NCBI RefSeq assembly: GCF_009389715.1
Contig: NW_024067666.1
Coordinates: 909,001-973,000, forward strand
Direction of reading: 5' to 3'
Origin: Phoenix dactylifera
Lineage: Eukaryota; Streptophyta; Magnoliopsida; Arecales; Arecaceae
Length of the DNA: 64,000 bases
Notes under the pieces: model-generated
What the model was told of the DNA's origin: nothing
What the model saw: only the letters and a program-made list of their open reading frames with translations
The model's database searches: none
Made by a program: the position numbers and the translations under genes
Part shown: positions 26,082 through 39,200 of the stretch, piece by piece
How positions within the stretch are numbered: the stretch's first letter is position 1
Layout of the letters: each line of letters starts with the position of its first letter

Positions 26082-26985
26082 AGCAACAAAGTGCTCTAGA
26101 ATCACATCCAGACCTGCTAGTTATCCAATTGTTTCATGAACAAGCTGATTGCTGGTCTGACAGTGGCTAAGAAGGATCAAGCAGTCAAGGAGAGGAGACT
26201 GTTGCTGGCTGTGCCAATGGCATGCTGACAGTAAATTGTGATTAAAGAAATAGTAAAATAAGACACGACACTGCATCATGTCATACGAGCTACTAATGTT
26301 TGTTCTACTGGTCATATTTACAAATATTGCTACATTATCCTCTTGAAATTTATGCACATAAAACCTATGTTAAGCGATAATCTTCATCATAATTTTTGAA
26401 GTGTGTTCTAATTCAATATAATTAACATCCAAAAACTGAAGATGGAAAGGAGAAGCTAATGTCAATGTTTTCTTTAATACAAATAGTTTCAATTATGATT
26501 CTCATACAGGACCAGACAGAAAAAGTAATTTCGACCTCTTTCTTCAAATTCGAACTGTTAGTATATTTTTCCTACTCTCATTACAACCATACACCATCAA
26601 CCACTTTGATAGAAATATTGAATCCATCTTTAACTTTTCAGTGATGTGCCAAAACCGGCAAGTACCGAACAAAGAATCCAGGATCGACCCATCAGCTATC
26701 AAATAAGTCTGGATATCATATTAAGCTAGATTTTGAACAGTACCACACGTCGAATTTTGCCTCAAACTCAATACATGAAACTGAATTGCAAATGAAACAG
26801 CATCTTGAAGCCTCACCCATCCATTCCCTCAACAACATACTAAATAGAAGATCCTATCTGTTACCACAAATAAGTGGGGGAGGAAGCTCCAGCATGGAAA
26901 TGAAAGCCTGTGCCTGAGTGTTCTGTAGGAATCAGAATGAACATCTCCACAACTAAAAATTTTTAGTTGAACTGCTCACTCATTT

Positions 26986-29900
26986 TCAGTCCAGCACATA
27001 AATTCGAGAAGCGATGTCCTGAACCAGCCAATCAAACCCCTGAAGCAATCCTTCCCCAGTGCAGGCACTACAGCCCACAATTTCCCAATGCCTAGTTTTG
27101 TCCAAAGCATCCAAATTTAGCACCTGCATGAATAAGAAAAATCACTTCAACAAGATAAGAGCATTGTTCTGTCTTGCTACCATTATACAGATGGAGTCTG
27201 AAGGCTCGATAAAAGGACACAGGTCAAGTTCCTGCCTAAATTGGACAAATGCTGGCCTAAAATTATGTGATAAACAAAGAATTTATAATTGTAATAATTC
27301 AATTGAACCAAAACTTATTCTATCAAAACTATTTATGGAAATCTCATTTTAGATCAGCCAAGACAACAGTCATTATTTAGTATATCATATCTTTGCCAAA
27401 TTGAAATCCATAACATAACAGCAAATGATAAGAACTTAAAACAAAGTGAAAAGGAGAATTAATGTTATGTGACAGTAGCAAACAGAAAAGCACCATGTTA
27501 TTTCAAGCACATGACACTGGGTTATCCCATGAATCACAAGGGGTAACTTAACAACCATGCTGAAGTACTGACAGTGCTTATCACCTAAATAACATTTCAA
27601 AATATTTTCTTGAAGATTTCATGATTCATATTACAGTTGGAGCATCTTTTTCAAATTGTTAGCTACTAACCTGATGACATATGCTATGAGCATGTGCAAT
27701 GAAAATTTCAGGCATTCTGCCACATAAACCATGGGTCTACATGGAAAACATTTGGGGGAAAATTATTTTAGCAGCAGTGGGACTAATAAAGCTGAAATCA
27801 AATAGTCAAGATCATGCTTGTCAGGTAAAGGGCTCTTTCTTTCTCATCTTTGAGCACCCAATGCAGTTTCCACTGACCATACTTCAAATATGATTATTTG
27901 GTCAACGTGTTCTACATTTATCTCATGAAAGATGCAATAGCAGACATCGCTCCTGGTTGCCCCACACATTCCCCGAGCTACTGGTACCCGAGAGCCTAAA
28001 TAGTTACTCCTTAGTTGCAGAATCAGGAACAAGGGTGCGGGAGTAGGTGTGGGTACAAGAGCAGGGAAATGGAATGTTAGAAACACTATAAGTAACGAAA
28101 CACTTAGGAATCTAGCGCTAGTTCAAGTTTCTAAGGAGTTTCGAAAGCGACTATGTTACTCTAGGGTAAAATTTCCGGCTACTAAGAGTTACTCTTTGTT
28201 ACTTATATACCCAGGTATAAAATGATACAATAAACTACGTAATGGATAAAGCTATATTGAACATCTTAAATGTTTCAAGTGATGGATAACTAATGATGAC
28301 ACCATCAACAAGAGGTAAATTGTTACAGAAATAAAACTCTCATGTTTATTCAAGTAGCTAAAAGTACAAATAACAGTTATAATATCAACAATTCTGACTT
28401 ATCCTGATATCAGAGGCAGATCAGATCCACTTGCCGCCAGGGGAAAAAAGTTTAACTGGTCACATATGCTACAAAAATAAGCTTTAGGTTGTGGAGGACA
28501 ACCGAATCATCCAACCCCTGCATTTAAAGTGATAAGCATGCATCTCAAAGCTACCATATATGATATGCACAGTCAGTGAACCTTTCTTCCTGCTGGCCAG
28601 CAGAGATTACCAAGTTCCCTAGTTTCAGGCTAATCCCTAATCTTATGGGGCTCAACCAAACCACTCGAAGGAACTCGATACCAGATATCTATGTGGAATT
28701 TGTAATAATACTACTCCAAGAAGATAAGCTAGATGGACAAGAAATATGAGAATCCCAAAGATCAGAGCCCTGGAAATGAGAGCCCCTAATTATGAAGTGC
28801 ATTTCCTGCAAAGGAATCCCATTATTATGCAATCAAAACACATCTAACCAATCTTGATAACCTTCAAAGCTCAAAGAGGGCAACAATTTCTGCTTCATGT
28901 GAATACACAACATCAGCAGGTACTGTTAAAGCTGCAACTGTAATTTCACCCTGACTTAAGCCCATCCCAATGACAACACCATCAGGTTGTCAAGGGGCTA
29001 CAACCTGAATATATAAGGAAATAAAATCTAACAGCAGCTTTCTATATAGGACCATGAGTTACGTGCCCTTATACTTAGAACCAAGATTCGCAATCTCAGT
29101 ACCAGACCCCGTACCGGTACCATCTTAGTACAGTATCAGTATATACCTAGTACAAGATTGCCGCCCCACCCCACCCCACCCCCACAAGAAAAAAAAGTTC
29201 GGAAGTACTAGTATGGTAAGGCACGCCCATACGCACCGGTATAGTCTAGTATAGCATACCATGCTTGGAACTATTGACCTATTGACACCAATATAGGACA
29301 TTGGATAAACCACTGTATGCCTTTCTCTTTCTTTTAACTCAAGAAAGACTGCATACAATTGCTCTTGTTTTAAGTTATATGACCAACCATATATTTAAAG
29401 AGGATACCATCAAGTATAAATCAAACAAATAGGCATAAGCATTTCCATAGCGAGAGCTATCCAACTCACAAGGAGGAAAGACTCTTAATCTTGGGTGGAC
29501 CCATAATAGTTTTTGTATCCCACTCACGAAAGAATCAATTTTAAAAGCTTCTGATAATTTCTGCCTGTTCTCGTTTTCCTCTTTTCCAAGGGCTCAACAT
29601 TATAATAGACACCATAATGCTAATAAATTAATCGGTAGTAAATTGATGTTGAATATGTGATGGGCACATATTGTGGTTGCCTAAGCAAAGACAAGAACTA
29701 GTACTAGATTTGGCTACAAAGGGAGATCTGATTTCTTAGAGCTCCCCATTTTTCCTCCAAATCCCACTCCTTCCATCCATTTTCAACGTCAATGCCATTC
29801 ACTATTATTACTGAAAAGTTATAAACACTCCACAACCAGATCGCTTTAGGCCACAACGGCATCTTTATCTGAGATTAAGCAACCCCAGGTGAGGAACGTC

Positions 29901-31517
29901 AAGTGGACCATGTTATTACAAAATACAAAATATTAACCAGAAAAATAGAAAGATATGACCACAGAATTATGAATTAAATGTCATACAGAAACAGAAAAAT
30001 CTTTATGAAACACACAGCTATAAAGAATCCTCTGCAACTTTAAAATATAGAATTTGAACCTATAATATCTTCTTTTTTTGAGTCTTTAACTAGTATTCCT
30101 TGAATTTAGAGTTTTTGGTGGTTATTTCTCAAAATTGTAGGTCATGAAGGATCCTGAAGTTCAGTGAAAAATGGAAGTGCTCATGCTTATTTGGCATGAG
30201 CACAACAAACTGATGCGAATATCACTGTATCTTGCATGAGTACAACAAAATGACAGGAAAATGCATGCAACACAGCATGTTAGGAAACAACAGAATACCA
30301 CAGTCCACAATCTTTTCAGACAAAGATAAGTTGTATCAGATTTACCTGGATTCACACTAACAATCACTGTCTAAATGCATTTTCAACATCTGTATGTATC
30401 TCTAAGATTCTATTATCAGATCACTGTTAACTAAATGAGGTCGATAGTTTAAGATACAACGATTGGAAATAGATATAGGGACCTGTACGATTGTACAGGT
30501 CAAGCACCTACAGTTTCAAACGAGAAGAAAAATATGGTGTACCAAGCAGTACTATTTGATAAGAGGTTGATTTGCTTATGGAATTGTCCCCAGGGATGCT
30601 ATGTACTAGTCTCAAGGCGATATGATATGTTGCGACTAGCATGGCGGTACCTTAAGTGTTGCTAAAATATATCATGAAAAGAGTCCTTTTGATAGTACTT
30701 ATTCTCTAAGTTTTAGCCAAGAAAAAAAACAGAAAATGCAATACAAAGAATTGAATTAAATCAAGATCTTACCTTTGCTATTTCTGATGGTTTGAGAGCA
30801 CCTTGTATATCCTGTTTATTTGCAAAGACCAACAAAGATGCCCCTGATAATCTCTGTCAAAAGCATAAATAACCTTCTGAAAAACCTTAGTAAAGAAGAA
30901 TAACGAAACTAGTAATTACTCTAAGATATGTAAAACAGAAAATCAAATCTTGCCTAATTTACAAAGTGAAAAATTTAGTATTGGCATTTCGATACATAGC
31001 TTCAAGCAATAAAATATAACAGCTGACCTGATTAGAGCAACGCATACAACTTTATGTGTTGGTCTTTCACTTTATCAGTACTCTTTGTCCAGTATTTGTA
31101 CCTGAATCATATGAAGTGGATCTACATATTCTAGAATTGTAGTTAAGGTTCATTGACTACATGGATGTCATTTTGAACTGGCTATATAAGTGGGGTTATT
31201 CTGTCACTATAAAATCCCCGTAGTGGAAACCATAACTCTATAATAAGGAGAAGGATGTTCAGCCAAGTCAGCTAACTAAACACATAGCTCCCTCACTTCT
31301 TTCCTCCATCTTTCCTCCTTTCTCAGAACTTTGTTATCTCTTTAATTCTTTCTTTCTTGTCCTCTAAGTTAAAGGATATCTAGATTTACTCTTTTGAAGA
31401 CTATGACCAGCAAAAAACTGAAGACCTTCAAAGGTATTCATCTTGTTTATTGGATCTAGATTTGTTCTACCTATCAAGATCCAGATCCAATATTATCCAA
31501 CATGAAGTAGTCATATT

Positions 31518-31551
<34 letters not shown>

Positions 31552-31605
31552 ACTAGTCATATTATACTCTCTCTCTCTCTCTCTCTCTCTGTGACTAGTC
31601 ATATT

Positions 31606-31677
<72 letters not shown>

Positions 31678-34236
31678 ACTAGTTTTGCAACTGGTTATCC
31701 ATCTAATATCATATGCTATAGCCATATCCTCCTGATTATGACTGTTCATTGAGGCTTAGAAAATGTTATACCGACAAAGAATTTATTACATTGGCCCATT
31801 AGTTGGACACAGAATGCAATTTAAGTGAAAGATTATTAAAACTGATGGCCTATTTCATCCAGAATTTAATACATATATAAAAGAAGTAGGAAAGCCTGTG
31901 TAAATGGAACTAAAGTGGAGTAGTTAATGTAGACACCGAGGGCCATTTCACGTGGCCATCAAATGAGTATAAAAGTTGATATAGAACTTCTAGATATATA
32001 TAAATGAGTATAGTAGAAATCAGATTGTCAAGGTAGGTCCGGGTCAGTTATAATAGATGGATCCACATGTAAGAACATAAGTGATGTCGGACCAATTGGG
32101 AATGTCCTAAAATGCATGGGAAGACCTGAAGGGTTTGAAAATTAGGATTTAGGTCCAGAAATTTCCCTGCTGTCCTGTTACAGAAAACAAGGCAGAAAAG
32201 ATTTTTTTTGGGGGCTGTTGTAAAATTCAATAAGTCCAAAAACAATATGTTTTAGGTTTTTACAGGAGACACGAGTCCTAAGACCAAGTTTCTAATGGTA
32301 ATATGTCGATTACTGATTGTCCATAAAAATCTTGTAGCAGAAATCCAGATTACAGAAAATAAGAGAAAAAAAGTATATCTTTCAAGATTACAAATAAGAA
32401 TAAGATAAGTAGAAATTTTGGAGATAATAGAGAAGAATAGAGATTAAGAAGAGAGAAAACAAGAGAGAGTTAAGAAGGGTCGAACCTGGCCTAAAAAGAA
32501 GTCCTTCTCTCTTTCAAAGCAAATCAGATAAAATGATGCTAATGGCTAACCATAAGGCCTTTTTGTAAATTTTATATGACTTGAATTGCATGTAAACTAG
32601 GACTCTTAAAAACCAAGTAACCAATCTAAAAATCTTTCATAAAATGAGAAAATTTTGAGTATCACATAAGCCTAACTTGAAAGACACTTAAAATAACTGA
32701 AAATTAAGTCCCAATGACTTTATCTCTTATCCAACTCAACATATACCCAAAGTAGGAACTTTTTCACACAATTTCATTTTGAAATAGCACTCTAAAGCTC
32801 ACTCTAAGTATTAGCAAAATAAAAGTTCCAGAAATACAAAGTAAAAACTTAGGGTCAACTAATTTTTATCCACCTTCTCATTCGCTTCGGCTGCAAGGCT
32901 CTCGTCCTTGAGATTCTTTTGGCATTTTATCCTCATGCTTAACTGTTTGATCTTCAAAAATTGATGATGAGGCCAACTTGACACTTTCTTGCTATCACAA
33001 TATCAGTTGGTTGCCCTGATGCCTTTTGACCAATGACCATGAAATTTTTAATCACTTGATCAATGGCATACATTGATTAAACTTCAAACCAGCAATTTGG
33101 ATCTTCAAAGTGCTTCCATCAATTATATCCCTTGTTCAATAGAGATCCATGCCTTCATGATTTAGAAATTATTTCAAAACTGCATCTTCAAAGCTTTTAG
33201 TCTTCTTAACCAGATTGTCTAGGCATGATCCATCTTCAAATGCAGTCTCTTGATGAAAAAGTTCATCACTTGTAGGACTTTAGATGGACAGTTTCGTTCA
33301 CAAGACTCTTACCAGATGGATCTTCATCATAGAATTTGCTCCCCCTCTTTGAGATATTGCAACACCCATGCAAGCTCCCCTTTGCACAAGTCATCCTGGC
33401 TTGAAGCTCACATCCTTTTTTTCATTCCTTGCTGATGGATGCAAAGGCAAAACCTTCAACATGCTCCGGATTAACACCCACATGAAGAAACAAAGGGAAT
33501 AAAAATAGAAAGCAGCAATCTAAATTCCTCACTAGTTATTATCCAGTTAATGCTTCAAGTCTATCCATTACAAATAATAGAGGCTCACAATTGCATGAAT
33601 TGAATGCCAAAGCTATTTGACACATGCTATTCTGCACATTCCTGCACTCGATTAAAAGGATGGAGAATCAAAAAGAAATACGATAGGCGATCTCAAACCT
33701 CTTCTTTCAAGAGATTCTCCAGCTCCATCCGGCAATCGTCCAGCCTCCGAACATCAGAGCTGTCGACAACCCACACCAGACCGTCAGTCTGCTCAAAGTA
33801 GTTCCTCCAATAGGACCTGATAGTCTTCTGCCCGCCAACATCCCATATGTTAAGAGAATACCTGTGATTAGGAACGAAGATTTAGACAAACATTTGGCTG
33901 TTTTCCTTTTTCTTCTTTTCAAATCAAAACAAAAGAGAGGGAAAGAAGCCTAACTTTTGGTACTTGATCGTCTTGATGTTGAAGCCCAGGGTAGGGCTGA
34001 TGACGCTGGTGTCCTCACCGTTGATCTTCAGCACGATTGTTGTCTTTCCCGAGTTGTCAAGCCCACTGCCATTTCCAGAAAAAGAAAAAGAAAAAGAATC
34101 AGAGAAAACAAGGCAAAGCCTCACATCAGAGAGGGTCAAGAGGGGGAAAAAAGGAGAAAATGGAAGCATACACCATGAGGATTCGCATTTCCTTCTCTTT
34201 CCTCTTGATCTTCCTTATAATGCTGAGGAGGCCCAT
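26986..34236 (-). CDS. ARL2: ADP-ribosylation factor-like 2 GTPase (TITAN5 / HALLIMASCH ortholog)
   Basis: Five exons: 34236-34172, 34065-33955, 33861-33699, 30853-30773, 27123-26986 (stop included), giving exactly 185 residues, the usual ARL2 length. Motifs: Gly2 in [18 protein letters not shown]1 GLDNSGKT; switch [15 protein letters not shown]3 [14 protein letters not shown]4 NKQD; G5 CSACTGEGL. The C-terminus is IASRIYVLD. In the known pathway ARL2 controls tubulin-folding cofactors and so microtubules; Arabidopsis ttn5 mutants fail in embryo and endosperm division. The exon 1 donor has two overlapping options in ATGGTGTATG; only the cut after ATGGT joins in frame to make MVGLD. Introns 3 (30854-33698) and 4 (27124-30772) are long and repeat-bearing. 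Confidence 0.97.
29082..29263. mobile_element. MULE-like MITE, copy 2
   Basis: It begins CAAGATTCGCAATC, like copy 1, and ends with reverse complement CATGGTATGCTATAC. Flanks CTTAGAAC (29074-29081) and CTTGGAAC (29264-29271) form an 8-bp duplication with one mismatch. A C-rich CCCCACCCC tract interrupts the middle. It sits in ARL2 intron 4. Confidence 0.65.
31507..31680. repeat. Triplicated unit of variable (CT)n plus TAGTCATATTATA spacer
   Basis: Three successive (CT)n tracts (about 31520-31548, 31567-31590 and 31609-31668) are each preceded by AGTCATATTATA and followed by GTGACTAGT or GTGTGTGTGACTAGT. The tracts are about 28, 24 and 60 bases. It lies in ARL2 intron 3. Confidence 0.95.
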
Positions 34237-35376
34237 TGAGGAGGGATCGGAGAAGCGTGTTGGCAAAGCCTAGTTGTTCTTCGACTCCGTCGCCGCCACC
34301 CGTCCGAGATCCTCCACCTTTTATCTAATAAAAATGCTTTCTTCCTCCACTTCTAAAGGGACGGAGAAGGAGATGAACACATGGTGAGCAAGTGGAAGAT
34401 GACTGAGGGTAACGGGGAAAAGGCAAGGAGCGCCGCCAAAAAAGAAAAAGGGAAAACTCTTCGATCCCTTCCTCTGTTCAAATCCAAAGGCAAAGAAGCA
34501 AAGAGAAAAGAACAAAATATATAATAAAAAGATTTGAGACAAGCTTTAAGCATGGATCTACGGAGTGACTGTAGGCCAACACCTCATTCACTTCCTCCTC
34601 TCCCACAAGCCCATGGAGAGACACACAGCAATCCCCAGATCCACGACCCTTATATATCTCAAAAAACTTGAACCGACCCCATCCATGCCTCAAAACCCTC
34701 CAATCTGAAGACCTCTTCTCGGAAAGAGAGAGAAGGAGAAAGGGATGGCCGCCGTACCTTGGCCGGGAGGTGGAGACGTCCACGGTCGGAGTGACGCCGG
34801 CGAGCCCCGGAATCTGCCGTGGCCAGAAATAGGAATTACGCCCGTGCCCTACTTTCTCCTTCCTTTTTTTTTTCCTTCTCTTTTTTTATGTTTTCCGTTT
34901 CCTTCCCCCGCGCTCTGGCCCTCGTAGGCGGCCCCCGGGCAACGCCGGAGACCATGGTTTTAAATAACGGCGTTATAACCGTTATAACAGCCGTTCTAAT
35001 TTTTTCCTACCTAGTTAACGTAGATAAATAAGAAAGAAAAACACAACGGCGATTATTTTTCATTATTTTCAGATTATAATGGACTGTTTATTGTACTTTT
35101 AAAAACAAAATATTAGTTTTCTCAAAGTTCTTTTTAAAATAATTGTATGATCAAAAGAATAAATCATGTTACCTAATAAAAAAATAAAAGAAAAGATAAT
35201 GCTATAATTTTTAGGTTATTGTACATTGTTTGTTCTTATGTTGATAGCAAGTTTAATGCAAAATAATCTGCTCTAATAATCGTTATATTTTTTCATGTTA
35301 TTATAAATATAATGTAATGTAAGGGATCCAAAATTGTTATCACAGCTGGTATTTTGGACCTTAATGTGAAGAAAAA

Positions 35377-35447
<71 letters not shown>

Positions 35448-36258
35448 AATAAACCACCATAATCATTCCACGATAAATCTATAGGTTTGGAAATAAAAAT
35501 ATATATCAAATGATTTCTTTTTCACATATAGTGTAATTTACTATGTAGATATTACATTGCACAGCATAAAGCTATTTCTGTCTAGCTTTTCATTCAATAA
35601 AGCTTCTACCGATTCCAAAGTTTTTCTGATTAGAGTTTATCTTCCATAATCAGAGAGATCTGTAAGTAAAAACTGCTTTCCTTTATCCAATCATTTCTTA
35701 TTAGCATTAAAATAGATATCAAGTTTGTTTTCTTCATTTACTTTTGATGGTAATATAGCCATCCATCAAATCCATAACAGGTTGGTCACAATGCAACCAC
35801 CTTGCCATTGCACCAAAAACCCGACCTCCAATTTTAAAATCATAAATTAAACAAATTACAGATAGTTAACATGAAATGAAATTTGGACCATATGGCATTT
35901 AATTTTTCATAAATATATAGAAATACATCACTAAAGATTTACCAAATTGGATGTTTACTTATTACAACTTTTGCTCTTCATGGGTTCCCATCGACAGCAA
36001 AGAAGAAAGGCACATCTCTACGACCATAAATAAAATTTATCAAAATTTGCACAGGCGAGTTTCTAAGACTTCTGTACAAATTTCATAATTTCTCCGGCCG
36101 GTCCAATCTGCACAAGCATATTCATGGACAATGAAATTATATTCCAGCATCCTGAGACAAATCACAATACAGGCAAAAATTGTAACAGCCCAGCATCTTC
36201 TCCTATTCAGTGAGAACCTTGCGAGTTGGATCCCTTCCCTTCCACAATTATACAAACA
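34237..36258. other. ARL2 upstream region and cyclin T downstream flank
   Basis: No protein gene is recognised. 34237-34900 is the likely ARL2 5' UTR and promoter, with CT-rich stretches on the minus strand. A self-complementary block at 34966-34995 and a (TA)n(GA)n microsatellite at 35381-35443 lie further out. 35444-36258 is AT-rich and includes the cyclin T 3' UTR; nothing else is visible. Confidence 0.5.
35381..35443. repeat. Compound (TA)n(GA)n microsatellite
   Basis: About 16 TA units pass without a break into about 16 GA units. It lies between ARL2 and cyclin T. Confidence 0.97.
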
Positions 36259-39200
36259 TCAGACCTGATTTTCCTGCCTTAGCCTTTTATGATCTCTCTC
36301 AACACGTTCAAATCTTCCCACCACACACGAATCATCGATAGTAACTCGGTGCTTTGCAGAGGACCCATGATAATGTGGGCTAGCTGCTTTCCTCTTCTGG
36401 CTCCTAGGCTCTGGAGAATGGAGCTCCTGACTATCCAGTGACAGCTCCCCTTCTTCTGCATTCCCCTTTGCCTTATCAGCTCCATGGAATCCATTCTCAG
36501 TTATATGATCCAGATTCGGAGGCTCCTGTCTGTAGGAAGGTTTTACCCAGCCATGCCTTCTCTCCTGCTTCATCTTCTCATCTTCAGCTGCCAATTCAAC
36601 ACCATGTTCCAGCTCCCTCTCAATGAGGTCGTCTTCATCCGTCAGATCCACTTTCCTAGCAACATCACCACGAGACTTTCTCCGTTTCTCCAAAGCGGCT
36701 TTCACCTTGTCTTTGTCTATCTTGTTTATAGCATCCATTTGAGAGTAACCTTTGGGACCTTCACTGCCGGTGACAGGCAACATGGATTCTTCTACTGGAC
36801 GCTCAGACCCATAATTGGCCCTGCTGTTTCCAGCTTCTGCCATATTCCCTGATTCATGATACCGATGATCCACCAGTCCAGGTTCCATTTTATGGTCATG
36901 AAGGCCACTTCTTTGCTTGTTGTTCCGATGGTCTTTGATATCATTTTGCAAAACCCTTTGGGCCCCATTTTGCCTATCAGGGTACAACTGATCAGGCACA
37001 GGGCGAGCCAATGAGCTTGTTGGGGCAGCACTCTGCATCCCAGCAGTGTTTGGTGTTTGACAGCAACCACTTTGTGAAGGGGACTCCTCCATAGAAGCTG
37101 GAGCTTTCGCTGGAGTCTGGTGATTGACCCCACTGGCAGAGCTCCCTTCAGCTTCACTCCCATGGGATGGTGGCTGCGTCACGCGGTTTTGTTCATACAA
37201 TTCCAGCATTTGATTGCTAACCTCTGAAAGCAGACAATTTCAAAGCTAAGCATAAAATGTAACAGAACAATAAAATAAAAAATATTAAAAAAGCACCTCA
37301 AGATCAATAATTTAATCTTACGCAAAAAAAAAAGAGAAAGGGACCAGAAATGGAGAAAAGGGAAAAAAATCAGAGAATTAAACATTTGCAAAATGCTAGG
37401 TCAAGTAAATTTTTGGCACTCACGAACTGTGAAAGTAGCCATGAATGAAAGTGAGTGGCTATGCAGAGAAGCACATATAGAGGTAATGCTGTTCTAAATA
37501 ATTTCAGAAATGAATAAAGGCGACCATTGAAAAAAAGGGAAGAAGGAATTTTTCTGAAAAAAGACGCAGATCTCAAATAAGAAAATGACAAATGGGAGAA
37601 GCAAACGGATAAGGAGTTGCATTGACGAACAAAATGTAGGTGTTTGTGTGTGCACAAGTGGCCAAAGGCAGATGCAGAGGAACATGCAGCATGCATGTGT
37701 GACATATCTACATATAGCAGCTTATTTCACCATATTTATTTATGTGATGTTGGACACCTAGCTCCTATATCCATATTACTCTGAATATATGGAGAATATA
37801 AGGTTTTTTTTGTAATTTAGATGAGGATAGGTGAAGGAAGCAGATGAGCCCACAATCCCAAGATTTGCAGGTACCAAAACCAGCTTTTGAGGGGCAGGTG
37901 GTATTCATATTGATGTGTAGTACTCTTGAGTTCAATTCTGGTCTTCCCTGTACCACCTTGAACAAATCATTCCATCAGTCATCCAATCCACAAACAGAAT
38001 GCCACATGGATATCCTAGCCAGGCATATAAACACCCCTTTGTGGTCTGTCATCTATGGATCACCTCTGCATATACCACATCTACAGATTCAAATTAGAGA
38101 TGATCTCAAAGTCCTCTAAGATATGTTTACAGCCAAAAGTAGGTGTCAGATACTCATCAAAATTGATAAAAGGTTTCCACACACAAAATCAATCTTGCAA
38201 ACTAAAAGGGGAAAAAAAACCAGCCTAACCCACACAAAAATTCAAACTGTACAAACAGGAGTAAATATAGAAAAATCTATATAATATTTTTGTTGATCAC
38301 TCTGTCTAAAAACAAACCTTCCAACTGTCGTGGGGTAACATCAAATTCCTGCCACCAAACCTTCTCACCATCAGACGGAAGCTTCACTTTCAGAAACTTA
38401 GCAGCCAAGAAGATGGCACCAGCTGCAATATGGTGGGGCTTAAATTGCAGGCAGAGCGAAGTACGCAGCCTGCACACCCCTTTCCAGTGTGCAATAAATA
38501 CACATATTGAGGATTATAATTGGAAAAGAGAGAAAAAGTAGCTTTAGCATACCCATCATTGACAAAATTCCAAGCAACTTGTGCAAGGGCATTTTGAGCA
38601 ACCTTAAACTTCTTTATTGCTTCAACCAGGGGTTTATATGGATGATGCACATTCAGATCAAAACCAAGAGTTGCAAGTACCAGCCGCTCTCCGATTAAAA
38701 TAAGTTCTTTCTGTTGCTCATAGACTTCCTGCAAAGAGTAATGTTAAATGTTACCACACTTGACATGAAGCTATGATGGTAAAAAGCTTGATACAGGGAA
38801 GGCATATGATAGGATGACGTGGGGTTTTGGAAAGAAGGTTCTAAACCATTTTGATTTCCATTCTAAATGAAATTATTGGATTATGTGTTTGTATTTGTAA
38901 CCCAAGATTTTCTATATTTGGAGCCCCTTTAATTTCTTCTCATCTTTGGTTGGTCTTCGACAAGGATGTCCGCTATCACTTTATTTACTTATCATCTACT
39001 CCGACATGCTTTACAGGTCCTTTCACTCTAAGGTGGCTGCAGGTACCTTATCTAGAATTCATTAGGCCCTTGAGCTCCACAATCTCATATTTTATACACC
39101 AATAACTGTCTCCTCTTCTCCAAAGCTAACATTGATCAACAAGACTTATGGAGTCTATTGATTATTATCATCAAATGTCTGGACAAAAGGTTAATATTGA

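Larger units (their letters stand above)
18781..26985. other. AT-rich intergenic spacer without protein gene
   Basis: No exon with recognisable protein content was found on either strand between the receptor kinase and ARL2. It holds two hAT-like elements, a GGCCCCGTTTGG-type element, a LINE reverse-transcriptase fragment and a 59-bp tandem duplication (listed separately). The rest, including 20000-21800, 22200-23500 and 25080-25950, shows nothing I can identify. A 78-codon frame at 22415-22651 looks codon-like but matches no family I know. Confidence 0.6.

Noticed and set aside
31450-31752. 100-codon plus and 77-codon minus frames
   Set aside because: They are the (CT)n/(GA)n repeat read as Leu-Ser or Arg-Glu polymers.
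34478-34927. Frames of 60-101 codons upstream of ARL2
   Set aside because: They overlap the expected 5' UTR/promoter and consist of low-complexity Phe/Leu/Ser-rich or shifted sequence.
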